Assembly (NCBI RefSeq): GCF_001424145.1
Contig: NZ_LMQM01000001.1
Location: 722,740 to 786,739, forward strand
DNA: 64,000 nucleotides
From: Chryseobacterium sp. Leaf404
GTDB taxonomy: Bacteria > Bacteroidota > Bacteroidia > Flavobacteriales > Weeksellaceae
Reading direction: 5' to 3'
Shown here: in pieces, positions 17,926-27,009 of the stretch
Layout of the letters: each line of letters opens with the position of its first letter
Numbering within the stretch: the first letter of the stretch is position 1
Made by a program: the position numbers and the translations under genes
The notes under the pieces: model-generated
Seen by the model: the letters and a program-made list of their open reading frames with translations, nothing else
The model's database searches: none
Told to the model about the DNA's origin: nothing

Positions 17926-18864
17926 CTATTTCTTCAGCCAGAACTGACTGTCTTTTCTGTCAGATCTTTTCACTCCGTTATTAATATTGTAGGCAAAACC
18001 CACTCCCAAAGTCTGCTTCAGCTGCGTTTTCTGAATTTGATTATGGTCATACAGCAAATCTAAAGTGATGTTGGAAGAAATATGTTTATTGATTTTCATT
18101 TTCAGAAGCATATTGTAGGATAGCACCATGTGGTCTGGATCTTCCAGATAATTAGAGAAAACAGTTCCTGTATTAATCATCTCAATATTTTCCATAAGCT
18201 TCACTTTGTAGAGGGCGTTTCCGTAGAAACCAAACTGCATCAGGAAGCTTTCGCCGTTATTTTTAAGGCCATAAGTTCCGGCAGTCTGCAATTCATTATC
18301 CAGAACAAATGTAAATCTGGCATTCGCTGGGCGTAACGTTATCGTGAGGTTGTCATCGGGTCTGTAGGTAATTCCTAAACCGGCATTCACATATCCGGGT
18401 GCCATAAAAGAAGAGATTTTTTTAGCTTCAGGATTATTTCCGTCTTCGTATCCGTGAGAAAACTGGCTTTGTAAGCTCGCTCCTGCAGAAACATACCAGC
18501 TTTTAGAAAACTGCCTTCCGTAGTTGGTAGAAAGATTGATAACGTCTTGGGTTTTGCGGGTGCCGATTCCCTGAGTGGTGTTTTGACCGTAGTTTAAAAT
18601 AAAAATGTTTTCCCAAAGATTTCTGCCTTTTTCGTAGGTGAGGTTTTCGTTTAAACTTCCCAGCCAGCCCAGGTTATTGGCTCCACCGCCTACCCAGTTA
18701 GAAAAAGCTGCCTGATTAAGCATCACGGCAATCTGGCCGTCTACAGACCAATATCTTTGTTTTTTAATTGTATCTACCGCTGCAGAGTCACTGATGATTA
18801 CCTGAGCATTCATTTGAAAACAGGTAAAGATCAGAAAAATGAATAAAAGTTTCTTTGTGTTCAT
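17926..18864 (-). CDS. DUF3078 family outer-membrane protein
   Basis: A 312-residue protein with a signal peptide ending in MNAQ. The motif NQAAFSNWVGGGANN near residue 53 is the hallmark of DUF3078, a Bacteroidota family predicted to form an outer-membrane barrel. Alternating beta-strand character runs through the rest. Function unknown. A TATTTTTG promoter box lies at 18884-18891. Confidence 0.9.
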   Translation of the reverse strand: MNTKKLLFIFLIFTCFQMNAQVIISDSAAVDTIKKQRYWSVDGQIAVMLNQAAFSNWVGGGANNLGWLGSLNENLTYEKGRNLWENIFILNYGQNTTQGIGTRKTQDVINLSTNYGRQFSKSWYVSAGASLQSQFSHGYEDGNNPEAKKISSFMAPGYVNAGLGITYRPDDNLTITLRPANARFTFVLDNELQTAGTYGLKNNGESFLMQFGFYGNALYKVKLMENIEMINTGTVFSNYLEDPDHMVLSYNMLLKMKINKHISSNITLDLLYDHNQIQKTQLKQTLGVGFAYNINNGVKRSDRKDSQFWLKK

Positions 18865-19062
18865 TAAAAGTATTTTTTCACGGCAAAAATAAGAATATAT
18901 AAACAGACGGTAGAATGAGTTGTTTTGAAAATTTTCATCATTTGCTTCAATCTTTTTCTAATGTCTGAGAAATAAAATAATACGGCACAGAGATTAATAA
19001 CTTTCTGTCCTGATAATATTTAAAAATGTAAAATTAAAAGCCAAAATTTCCGAAATTTATCC

Positions 19063-19863
19063 ATGGCTTTCCTTTTGAGAGACAGAAGTATGATTAAAGA
19101 TATAGTTTCAAAAAAAGCACTGTTTTATCCTTTGATAATGCTGGCTGCGATGTGGTTCGGTTTTCTGCTGCAGGCCAATGGCTTTTTTGACAGTTGCTTC
19201 GGTGCAGTTATTCCGTTGTTGCCTGAAGGTCTTTTGGGTATCATTACCTCCCCGCTTCTTCATGGGAGTACAGATCATATTGTAAGTAATTCTATCCCGA
19301 TTGCGATTTTGATGTTTCTTTTATATCAGTTTTACCCTGAGGTGGCCAGCAAAGTTTTTGTAATAGGATGGATTGCTACAGGATTTCTGGTCTGGGTTCT
19401 TCCGCCGGTTGATATTTTCACAGGCGAATATGCTTACACCTGTACCATCGGCGCGAGTGGAGTGGTGTATGTTCTTGCGTTTTTCCTTTTTTTCAGTGGT
19501 GTATTCAGATGGAATATGAAACTGCTTACCATTTCTCTGCTTGTTGTACTGTATTATGGAAGTTTAATTTGGGGAATGTTTCCCGAAGAACTCTTCAGCA
19601 CCATGATGGAGCCAAGTAAAATTTCCTGGCAGGCACACTCAGCAGGTGCAATTGTAGGAAGTGTTTTGGCCCTTACTTTCAAGAAATCTGGTGAGAAAAA
19701 GAAAAAATACATTTGGGAGTTTCCCGATTATTATAGTGAGAAAGATGATAAGCTCTGGCAGGAATACAAAGAAAACCACCCAGATGACTTCCTAGAACTT
19801 CCGTACCAGAAAAGAGAGGATATTTGGGATCATCTGGAAGATTTGAGAAGAAATAAATCTTAA
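19063..19863 (+). CDS. Rhomboid family intramembrane serine protease
   Basis: A 266-residue protein with about six hydrophobic helices. The catalytic serine is in GASGVVY and the catalytic histidine in the last helix, QAHSAGAIVG, so the protease should be active. The C-terminal ~60 residues are charged and cytosolic. The natural substrate is unknown. The ATG at 19090 (MIKDIV) is an equally good start. dprA follows 30 bp downstream and is probably cotranscribed. Confidence 0.9.
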   Translation: MAFLLRDRSMIKDIVSKKALFYPLIMLAAMWFGFLLQANGFFDSCFGAVIPLLPEGLLGIITSPLLHGSTDHIVSNSIPIAILMFLLYQFYPEVASKVFVIGWIATGFLVWVLPPVDIFTGEYAYTCTIGASGVVYVLAFFLFFSGVFRWNMKLLTISLLVVLYYGSLIWGMFPEELFSTMMEPSKISWQAHSAGAIVGSVLALTFKKSGEKKKKYIWEFPDYYSEKDDKLWQEYKENHPDDFLELPYQKREDIWDHLEDLRRNKS

Positions 19864-19893
19864 ATGGTTATATTTGATATAAATAAAACATGA

Positions 19894-21003
19894 ATGTACA
19901 CAGAAGAGCAACTGTATTCTATTGCGCTGCGGGAGTGTAATTTTATAGGAGATATCAACTTTCTGAAATTGGTGCGCCGCTTCGGAACGGCAGAAAATGT
20001 CTGGAAGTTTTCTAAAAAAGAACTCAGCAAAACCGGCGGAATGGGCTTAAAAACGGTTTCAGATATAGGAAATTCGGCTCATTTGAAATTTGCCGAAAAG
20101 GAAATCGCTTTCTGCGAAAAAAATTCAGTTAAAATAAATCTCCGCCATCAAAAAGAGCTTCCGTTTTTGCTCAGTGAATGTGATGATGCACCGGCAATTC
20201 TTTATCAGAAAGGAAATTTTGACGTAAATTTAAAAACAGTGAGCATGGTCGGAACGAGAAATATTACTTCTTACGGCAAAAAATTTATAGAAGATTTTTT
20301 TGAAGAGACAAAATCACATTCATACATTTCAGTGAGTGGTTTGGCGCTGGGTGTTGATAAAGAGGTTCACGAGCAGTCTTTAAAGCATCAAATTCAGACG
20401 ATTGGAGTTTTGGCACATGGTTTTCACACGTTTTATCCGGCGAAAAACAGGAAGCTATCAGAAAAGATAATTGAAGAAGGTGGAGGATTGTTAACGGAAT
20501 TTAATTCCTCAAGAAAACCCGACCGCGAAAATTTCATCCAGAGAAATAGAGTGGTAGCGGGAATGTCTCCGGCAACAATTGTAGTAGAAACAGCTTTTGG
20601 TGGTGGATCGATCAGTACCGCAACCTTTGCCAATACTTACAACAGGGATGTTTTTGCTTTGCCGGGAAGAATTTCAGACAGATATAGCCAGGGTTGTAAT
20701 CATTTGATTTATCAGAATAAAGCAACTGCAATTTCTACATTAAAAGATTTGCTTGACTTGCTGGGATTTAATGATTCTAAAGATATCATTGAAGAGCTTT
20801 TCCCGCAGAGTAAAATTACGATTCAATTATCTGAAAGTCAGGAATTAATTTATCTCCGTATCAAACAAAATCCTCATGTCACGTTAGATGATCTGGCGGA
20901 AAAAACAGAGATGCCTTCTCATAAATTATTACCGGTAATCCTGGAGCTGGAGCTTTTAGGAAAAGTAAAATCATTTTCCGGGAGACAATTTTTGGCTATT
21001 TAA
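19894..21003 (+). CDS. dprA: DNA-processing protein DprA
   Basis: A 369-residue single-strand DNA-binding protein that protects incoming DNA during natural transformation and loads RecA. It has an N-terminal helix-hairpin-helix region, a Rossmann-like core with VGTRNITSYG, SGLALGVDKEVH and ENFIQRNRVVAG, and a C-terminal winged helix (about 300-369). All family landmarks are intact. The other competence-linked gene in this window, comM at 54.1 kb, is interrupted. Confidence 0.95.
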   Translation: MYTEEQLYSIALRECNFIGDINFLKLVRRFGTAENVWKFSKKELSKTGGMGLKTVSDIGNSAHLKFAEKEIAFCEKNSVKINLRHQKELPFLLSECDDAPAILYQKGNFDVNLKTVSMVGTRNITSYGKKFIEDFFEETKSHSYISVSGLALGVDKEVHEQSLKHQIQTIGVLAHGFHTFYPAKNRKLSEKIIEEGGGLLTEFNSSRKPDRENFIQRNRVVAGMSPATIVVETAFGGGSISTATFANTYNRDVFALPGRISDRYSQGCNHLIYQNKATAISTLKDLLDLLGFNDSKDIIEELFPQSKITIQLSESQELIYLRIKQNPHVTLDDLAEKTEMPSHKLLPVILELELLGKVKSFSGRQFLAI

Positions 21004-21137
21004 TATTTAATGATTTCTTAATATTTCATTATTTTAGATATAACATTTCATATTTGGCAAAAATTAATGAAAAATTATTGATTTAATAATATTATGATGT
21101 ATTATTATTGAATTTTCAATAAATATGATTTAACCTA

Positions 21138-21167
21138 TTGCAAATCTTGAAAAAAAAATTAAATTTG
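21138..21167 (+). promoter_or_regulatory. gdhA promoter, full Bacteroidota consensus
   Basis: TTG (21138-21140), a 19-bp spacer, then TAAATTTG (21160-21167), 25 bp before the gdhA ATG. This is a complete match to TTG-N17-23-TAnnTTTG. Confidence 0.8.
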
Positions 21168-21192
21168 TTGATATAATTTTCAACCCTAATAT

Positions 21193-22551
21193 ATGGAACA
21201 ATATAATGTTGATCAGAAAATTCAGGAGTTTATTGCAAAGATAGAAGCAAAAAACCCTAATGAACCGGAATTCTTACAGGCCGTGAAAGAAGTGGCTGTA
21301 ACTGTAATTCCGTTTATCCTTACAAGAAAGGAATACACTGGAATGAAGCTTCTGGAAAGAATGGCAGAAGCAGAAAGAATTATCATTTTCAGAGTTCCTT
21401 GGGTTGACGACAAAGGAGAAATTCAGGTAAACAGAGGTTTCAGAATTCAGATGAACTCTGCAATTGGGCCTTACAAAGGAGGAATCCGTTTCCATCCAAC
21501 CGTAAACCTTTCAGTTCTTAAATTCTTAGCCTTCGAGCAGGTTTTCAAAAACTCTTTAACTACGCTTCCGATGGGAGGTGGTAAAGGAGGGTCAGACTTC
21601 GATCCGCAAGGTAAAACTGATATGGAAGTGATGAGATTCTGTCAGGCTTTCATGGCTGAGCTTTGTAAGCATGTAGGTCCTGAAACAGACGTTCCTGCCG
21701 GTGATATCGGTGTAGGTGCTAGAGAAATCGGATACCTTTTCGGAATGTACAAGAAGATCAGAAACGAATTTACGGGAGTTCTTACAGGGAAAGGTCTTGC
21801 TTACGGTGGATCATTAATCCGTCCTGAAGCTACTGGTTACGGTGTGGTCTATTTCGCAGAGCAGATGCTGAAGACTATCGGACAGACTTTTAAAGATAAA
21901 ATTGTTTCAGTTTCAGGTTTCGGTAACGTTGCTTGGGGGGTAATCAAAAAAGTACACGAGCTTGGCGGAAAAGTGGTTACACTTTCGGGTCCTGACGGTT
22001 ATGTATATGATAAAGACGGTATCGACGGAGAAAAAATCGATTTCCTTCTTGAGTTGAGAGCTTCAGGGAACAACAGAGCTGAAGATTATGTGAAAAAATA
22101 TCCATCAGCAGTTTTCTATGCCGGGAAACGTCCTTGGGAAGTAAAATGTGATGTGGCCATTCCTTCTGCAACTCAGAATGAACTTGACTTCGAAGATGCT
22201 AAAATGCTGGTTGAAAACGGTTGTCTTTGTGTAACTGAAGCGGCAAACATGCCTTCAACACTGGAAGCAATTAACTATTTCCTCGACAATAAAGTTTTAT
22301 TCTCTCCGGGGAAAGCTTCAAATGCCGGTGGTGTAGCTACTTCAGGTTTAGAAATGACGCAAAACTCCATCAGATTAAACTGGACTTCTGAAGAAGTTGA
22401 CGCAAGACTGAAAGAAATCATGATCGGAATCCACAAAGCTTGTAGAGACTACGGTAAAGAGGAAGACGGATATGTAAACTATGTAAAAGGTGCAAACATC
22501 GCCGGCTTCGTAAAAGTAGCTGAAGCAATGTTGGCTCAAGGTGTAGTATAA
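21193..22551 (+). CDS. gdhA: NADP-type glutamate dehydrogenase
   Basis: The 452-residue hexameric enzyme that aminates 2-oxoglutarate to glutamate. The catalytic-lysine region PMGGGKGGSDFDP, the 2-oxoglutarate site MNSAIGPYKGGIRFHP and the dinucleotide fold SGFGNVAWG are present. Length and sequence fit the NADP-dependent biosynthetic type, though cofactor choice is inferred. It has its own promoter and two hairpins after the stop. Together with glnN it covers ammonia assimilation. Confidence 0.97.
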   Translation: MEQYNVDQKIQEFIAKIEAKNPNEPEFLQAVKEVAVTVIPFILTRKEYTGMKLLERMAEAERIIIFRVPWVDDKGEIQVNRGFRIQMNSAIGPYKGGIRFHPTVNLSVLKFLAFEQVFKNSLTTLPMGGGKGGSDFDPQGKTDMEVMRFCQAFMAELCKHVGPETDVPAGDIGVGAREIGYLFGMYKKIRNEFTGVLTGKGLAYGGSLIRPEATGYGVVYFAEQMLKTIGQTFKDKIVSVSGFGNVAWGVIKKVHELGGKVVTLSGPDGYVYDKDGIDGEKIDFLLELRASGNNRAEDYVKKYPSAVFYAGKRPWEVKCDVAIPSATQNELDFEDAKMLVENGCLCVTEAANMPSTLEAINYFLDNKVLFSPGKASNAGGVATSGLEMTQNSIRLNWTSEEVDARLKEIMIGIHKACRDYGKEEDGYVNYVKGANIAGFVKVAEAMLAQGVV

Positions 22552-22556
22552 AAAAT

Positions 22557-22586
22557 AAAGGCTGGGAAATTTTCCCGGCCTTTTTT
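22557..22586 (+). terminator. gdhA terminator 1
   Basis: Stem AAAGGCTGGGAAA pairing with TTTCCCGGCCTTT (one mismatch), then TTTT, directly after the gdhA stop. Confidence 0.9.
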
Positions 22587-22636
22587 CATAAAGCCTGTCC
22601 CGGGATTATAAATGGGAAAAAGTAATAGTGAAAGTG

Positions 22637-22671
22637 AAAGCATTGAATGTCCAGTTCAATGCTTTTTTTTT
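22637..22671 (+). terminator. gdhA terminator 2
   Basis: A perfect 10-bp stem (AAGCATTGAA / TTCAATGCTT) followed by a long T-run. Its T-tract suits the plus strand, giving gdhA a back-up terminator before the converging gene. Confidence 0.85.
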
Positions 22672-22684
22672 GACACAAATTGTC

Positions 22685-23140
22685 TTATTTTGTCTTTTTT
22701 ACAGGTGTTGTCGGAGTGGTGGTATTTACCGTCCCGGATCCCGGCATAGGTCTGTTAACCCCTGTATTTACGGTTCCGCTTGTGTTGAGACTGCCTGTGG
22801 TTCCAATGTTGACCGTACCAGGCGATGAAACTTTATTATCCACAATACCTGTACTCATTGGAAGAGTTCCGTTTGGGTTGGCAGAATTGATGGTTCCATT
22901 ATTCATGTTGCCCAGATTGCTATTCATAGTTCCCTGCAGAGTGTTTCCGGCGCTTAATTGATTATTATTCAACGCTCTTACATCTGAGTTAAGGTTTCCT
23001 CTGGGAATAGTCAAACCTTTCTGAGTTGTGGATGGAGTCGTAACAGTTTTTGGAACTGTCTTTGTCTTTTGAGGTGCAGTCTGTGCAGAAACAGCAAATA
23101 TACCTCCCATTGCAAAAGCTGCTAAAATTAATTTTTTCAT
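22685..23140 (-). CDS. Small secreted Thr/Asn/Gly/Pro-rich protein
   Basis: A 151-residue protein with a clear signal peptide ending in VSAQ and a low-complexity mature part rich in Thr, Asn, Gly, Ser and Pro, with repeated GTVN/GTIN motifs. It ends in a basic KKTK tail. No catalytic motif is visible. It is likely unstructured and exported or surface-associated; function unknown. Confidence 0.75.
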   Translation of the reverse strand: MKKLILAAFAMGGIFAVSAQTAPQKTKTVPKTVTTPSTTQKGLTIPRGNLNSDVRALNNNQLSAGNTLQGTMNSNLGNMNNGTINSANPNGTLPMSTGIVDNKVSSPGTVNIGTTGSLNTSGTVNTGVNRPMPGSGTVNTTTPTTPVKKTK

Positions 23141-23233
23141 AATATAATATTTTGGTGATAATCAATACTATACAAATAGCGTACAACTCTGTGATGAGTG
23201 ATCACATTAATATTTTTTTTACGTTTTAGTTAT

Positions 23234-23259
23234 TTGGAATTTCATTCTTTATATTTTTG
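23234..23259 (+). promoter_or_regulatory. Probable promoter of the DUF1801 gene
   Basis: TTG (23234-23236) and TATTTTTG (23252-23259) precede the ATG at 23274. The 15-bp spacer is slightly short for the Bacteroidota consensus. Confidence 0.45.
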
Positions 23260-23273
23260 CTGAAAACTTTTCA

Positions 23274-23639
23274 ATGAAAAACATCTTCACCAATTTTGAG
23301 GAGTATTTTCTACTTTTTCCCAAGGAAGTTCAGGTTAAACTGGAGTTGCTCAGAAAAACCATCCACGAACAGATTGCTGATTTGGAAGAGTACATCGGTT
23401 ATCAGATGCCGGCATTCAGATATAAAAAGAAGCAGTTGGTTTACTTTGCAGCCTATAAAAATCACATCGGTTTTTACCCTGCTTCAGACGGTATCAAATT
23501 TTTTGAGAAGGATTTTATTGAAAGAAAATATAAATTCTCGAAAGGTGCGGTACAGTTTCCCCTGAATGAGGCTCTGCCTTTGGATTTGGTGGAGAGAATG
23601 GTTAAGTTTAAAATATCTGAAATTGATCTTTTGAAATAA
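23274..23639 (+). CDS. DUF1801 domain protein
   Basis: A 121-residue cytosolic protein of the DUF1801 / YdhG-like family, related to bacterial frataxin-like iron chaperones such as YdhG. The conserved core YQMPAFRYKKKQLVYFAAYKNH and the GFYP segment are visible. An iron-chaperone role is possible by family but not shown. It stands alone, followed by two CGTAG-loop hairpins. Confidence 0.85.
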   Translation: MKNIFTNFEEYFLLFPKEVQVKLELLRKTIHEQIADLEEYIGYQMPAFRYKKKQLVYFAAYKNHIGFYPASDGIKFFEKDFIERKYKFSKGAVQFPLNEALPLDLVERMVKFKISEIDLLK

Positions 23640-23646
23640 GCAAGGG

Positions 23647-23718
23647 CGGCTCCGTAGGAGCCGTATCTTTGTAAAAAGAGAATCTCAGAAGGAAGGGGCA
23701 GTCCGTAGGACTGCTATC
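23647..23718. repeat. Two CGTAG-loop hairpins with compensating arms
   Basis: Hairpin one is CGGCTC-CGTAG-GAGCCG (23647-23663), hairpin two GCAGTC-CGTAG-GACTGC (23698-23714). The loops are identical and the arms differ but stay fully paired. Both are followed by TATCT. This looks like a short repeat family under selection for structure. Confidence 0.65.
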
Positions 23719-23767
23719 TGATGACCATAATGTTTTAGATCCAATTATCCATCATCCATCACCAGAC

Positions 23768-24256
23768 TTACTTCCCTAACTTCATCATCATCTTTTCTAC
23801 AAACTCAAACGCAGCCGGACAAATCACCGTATTTTTAATCATCAAATCATTAATCTGATAAATCTTTTTCCGGTCTGTATGAGGATATTCTCTGCAGGCT
23901 TTTGGACGAACATCGTAGATTGAACAGGTGTTATCCTCATTCAGAAAATGGCAGGGTAGATTCTGCAGTACTTTATCGTCTTCTTCATCAATTCGCAGAA
24001 ATTTGGATTCAAAATCAGCCTGTTTCATGCGAAGGTGCTTTGAAATTCTTTCAATATCCTTTTCGGTGTAAAGCGGGCCCGTGGTTTTACAGCAATTGGC
24101 ACATTGAAGACAGTCTACTTTTTCAAAAACCTCCTCATGCGTTTCCTGAACGGTATAATCCAGGTTTTTGGGTGGTTTCTTTTTCAGACTGTCCAGAAAC
24201 TTTCTGTGTTCTTTCTGTTTTTCTAAAGCCCTTTTTTTATTAGATTCTAAATTCAT
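23768..24256 (-). CDS. YkgJ-family cysteine cluster protein
   Basis: A 162-residue protein with the Cys pattern of the YkgJ/UPF0153 zinc- or iron-binding family: CLQCANCC near residue 50, then a Cys in LPCHFL, CSIYDVRPKACREYP, and a last Cys near the C-terminus. The first 45 residues are a charged helix. Function unknown. Its ATG overlaps the stop codon of the potassium-channel gene (ATGA overlap), so the two are translationally coupled. Confidence 0.88.
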   Translation of the reverse strand: MNLESNKKRALEKQKEHRKFLDSLKKKPPKNLDYTVQETHEEVFEKVDCLQCANCCKTTGPLYTEKDIERISKHLRMKQADFESKFLRIDEEDDKVLQNLPCHFLNEDNTCSIYDVRPKACREYPHTDRKKIYQINDLMIKNTVICPAAFEFVEKMMMKLGK

Positions 24257-25227
24257 TCTGATTTTTCTCCATCAAAAGCAGGGAGTTCTGTTTTTTGAAA
24301 TTCATTAATTTTGTCCAGATCCAGAACTGTGGAGTCTCTTTCTGCATCGGGATAGTACATTGGGAGAAACTTTGCTCCGTAAATAATTTCCTGCGATATG
24401 TATGATGATCTTTGAACTACAGTATTAGAAAATACTTCATCAAAAGCTCTTATATGTACGATAATTTCAATACTGGTATTCTTAAAATCCGCTTCTGAAA
24501 ATCCGTAGAATGGTGAGTCTCTGTTAATTTTATGTACTACCGTCCAGTTTAATGCTAATGTATTGATTTTACTCAATTGGGTTTCCAGCCTGTAAAAATT
24601 GCTTTTTGTGTGGCCATTGTCACTTATTTCGATGGCTGTTGAAAGCGTCACTTCAGCATCTGTTAAAGCATTATTCTTGTAAGGTGCCAGCCTAAACATC
24701 AATGCCGTGGCGTCCTGAAACGGCGCAATAACAGCGATGTCTGAAAATCTGAGATATGCCCTAGGCCTTGAAAATCTTCCATAAAACAGACCTGTAGCAA
24801 TCGCAAAAGTCAGCAATCCCAAAAATGCTTCGAAAGTTGCAACCAGACTGGCCATAAATCCTACCGGCGCAATTCTCCCATAGCCTACGGTTGTAAAGGT
24901 CTGCGAGCTGAAGAAGAAAACGTCAATAAATTCATTAAAGGGATCACTTTTATCAATTCCGGTAAGGTGTTCTACGCCAATAAGATAGTAAATAAAAGCA
25001 AAAACAAGATTGATCACAATGTACATCACCACGAGATACGTAATGAAACGGAATGATGACAGATTGAGCATTGTATGATACCAGCTGAGCCTGTTTAAAA
25101 CATTGATGCCGCTCCTCCGTACATTGGGAAGTCCGTCTCTGTTGATAAATCTGCCAGTGGCCCGATTGCCGAAACCACTGTTTTCAGTGTTTTCCTGCGC
25201 AATTTTTTTTCTTAAACTTTTAGCCAT
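24253..25227 (-). CDS. Inward-rectifier-type potassium channel (KirBac-like)
   Basis: A 324-residue channel with two transmembrane helices (about 60-82 and 125-150), a pore loop with the K+ selectivity filter TVGYG (113-117), and a C-terminal cytosolic immunoglobulin-like Kir domain (about 155-310). The slide helix RLSWYHTMLN precedes the first helix. This is the prokaryotic Kir architecture. Gating ligand unknown. First gene of a two-gene unit with the Cys-cluster protein. Confidence 0.93.
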   Translation of the reverse strand: MAKSLRKKIAQENTENSGFGNRATGRFINRDGLPNVRRSGINVLNRLSWYHTMLNLSSFRFITYLVVMYIVINLVFAFIYYLIGVEHLTGIDKSDPFNEFIDVFFFSSQTFTTVGYGRIAPVGFMASLVATFEAFLGLLTFAIATGLFYGRFSRPRAYLRFSDIAVIAPFQDATALMFRLAPYKNNALTDAEVTLSTAIEISDNGHTKSNFYRLETQLSKINTLALNWTVVHKINRDSPFYGFSEADFKNTSIEIIVHIRAFDEVFSNTVVQRSSYISQEIIYGAKFLPMYYPDAERDSTVLDLDKINEFQKTELPAFDGEKSE

Positions 25228-25414
25228 ACGGTGATCATTTGTGTTTTTAAAAAGGATTTATAAAGTGATAAACTTTGCAAAGATAAAATATTGTTATTTG
25301 AAATTATCATTCTTAAATAATCTAAATATTGTCTGATTAATTGAAATATTTTTAAAAGCAAAATTTATGAGACTTATCAATACGATATTCATCATAAAGA
25401 TTTTAGAATTAAAC

Positions 25415-25422
25415 TAAATTTG
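25415..25422 (+). promoter_or_regulatory. -7 promoter box of the truncated haemoglobin
   Basis: TAAATTTG, 36 bp before the ATG at 25459. It rules out the longer frame starting at 25420, which would begin inside the box. Confidence 0.5.
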
Positions 25423-25458
25423 ACAGACCTTTTTAAGTTTCAATTCAAATTAAATCCA

Positions 25459-25839
25459 ATGAAAATATTAGAATCAAGAGAAGATATAGAACTGCTTGTC
25501 AATTCTTTTTATGACAAAGTTGTAGAAGATGAAACAATAGGTTTTTTCTTTAAGGACATTGTGAATGTTGATTTTAAAAAGCATTTGCCTAAAATGTATT
25601 CTTTCTGGGAAACGATTTTGTTTGGACAAATGACTTACAAAGGAAATCCGATGGCTGTACATTTTCCCATCAATCAACTGGAAGCCATGGAAAAACATCA
25701 TTTTGAACAGTGGTTAAAACTTTGGAAGCAAACCATAGAAGAGAATTTCAGTGGTGAAAACGCCGATATGGCGATTACAAAATCGGAAAACATTGCCCAA
25801 TTAATGTCTTACAAAATGGAAATGGCAAGAAGACTTTAA
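25459..25839 (+). CDS. Group III truncated haemoglobin
   Basis: A 126-residue 2-on-2 globin that binds haem and may handle O2, NO or peroxide. Group III features are the MYSFWETILFG helix and the HHFEQWLKLW segment with the proximal histidine. The start MKILESREDI at 25459 follows a promoter box. Single-gene unit between the Kir channel and the ChaA antiporter. Confidence 0.9.
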   Translation: MKILESREDIELLVNSFYDKVVEDETIGFFFKDIVNVDFKKHLPKMYSFWETILFGQMTYKGNPMAVHFPINQLEAMEKHHFEQWLKLWKQTIEENFSGENADMAITKSENIAQLMSYKMEMARRL

Positions 25840-25872
25840 CTTAATTTGTCTTAACCTTAACCTACATATCCG

Positions 25873-26943
25873 CTATGGTACAATGACCGTAAAAATATAG
25901 GCAGCCAGATTCACAAGTAAAACTGTTCCATACAAAACATTTGTTTTTCCTCTGCTTAAAGACAGCATCACGATAAATACGGATAGCGTAAGTAAAATAA
26001 TATCTTTCTTATCCAAACCTAAAACCAGCGGAATATCATACATAATACTCACCGCCGAAATCGCAGGGATACTCAGCCCAATACTCGCCAAAGCAGATCC
26101 TAAAGCTAAATTTAAACTCGACTGTATCTTATTGTTTCTCGCTGCACGAATGGCTGCAACTCCCTCAGGAAGCAAGACCACAGCTGCAATGATTACACCT
26201 ACCAGAGATTTTGGGGCACCCATGCTCTGTACCATATCTTCAATGGTTTTAGATAAGCCTTTCGCCATTAAAACTACAATGATTAAGCATACTACCAAAA
26301 AGAGAAAGCTCAAAACAGACTGCATGGTACTGGGAATATAATACTCTTCTTTGCCCCCGTCTGCCGGTACAAAATAGCTTCGGTGCCGTACGGTCTGCAC
26401 CATCAGAAATACGCCGTAAATCACCAGACAGGCAATCGAAACAAATATTAACTGTGCACTGTTATAGTAAGGGCCATTAACGCTGGAGGTAAAATTAGGA
26501 AGCACCAGAGTGATCACCAGAATAGAAACTATACTTACCAGATACGTTGTGGCTGATGTTCTTGCAAAATACTGTTCAAAATATTTTACACCACCTACCA
26601 GAATGCAGATCCCTATAATCCCGTTGAGGATAATCATAACGGCTGCAAAAACAGTATCCCGCGCGAGTGTAATTGCCTGCTCGCCACCGGCAACCATCAG
26701 AGAAACGATTAACGCAACCTCAATAATGGTAATACATAAAGCTAAAATAATAGTACCGTACGGTTCGCCTACTTTATGAGCTACCACTTCTGCGTGGTGA
26801 ACGGCAGATAAAACGCTGCCCGTAAGTAAAATCCCTGCAATTACATCAAATATAACACCTGTTCCCATTAAATTCAGGAAGTAATAAATTACCGCCAAAA
26901 CAGGGAAAATGTAGGTGTAATGTAAAAAATCTTTTAGCCTCAT
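25873..26943 (-). CDS. chaA: Calcium/sodium:proton antiporter, ChaA family
   Basis: A 356-residue inner-membrane protein with about 11 hydrophobic helices in two inverted halves, as in the CaCA superfamily. The alpha-1 motif GEPYGTIILALCITIIEVAL and the alpha-2 motif LLPEGVAAIRAARNNKIQ carry the ion-binding glutamates. It would export Ca2+ or Na+ for protons. It lies 66 bp beyond the end of the hflX run and may be read through from it. Confidence 0.9.
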   Translation of the reverse strand: MRLKDFLHYTYIFPVLAVIYYFLNLMGTGVIFDVIAGILLTGSVLSAVHHAEVVAHKVGEPYGTIILALCITIIEVALIVSLMVAGGEQAITLARDTVFAAVMIILNGIIGICILVGGVKYFEQYFARTSATTYLVSIVSILVITLVLPNFTSSVNGPYYNSAQLIFVSIACLVIYGVFLMVQTVRHRSYFVPADGGKEEYYIPSTMQSVLSFLFLVVCLIIVVLMAKGLSKTIEDMVQSMGAPKSLVGVIIAAVVLLPEGVAAIRAARNNKIQSSLNLALGSALASIGLSIPAISAVSIMYDIPLVLGLDKKDIILLTLSVFIVMLSLSRGKTNVLYGTVLLVNLAAYIFTVIVP

Positions 26944-27009
26944 AACTGTCTCTAAAAATACAATAAATATAGGGAAAGGGCAGTCTTAAAAGAAAATATT
27001 AATCACATT

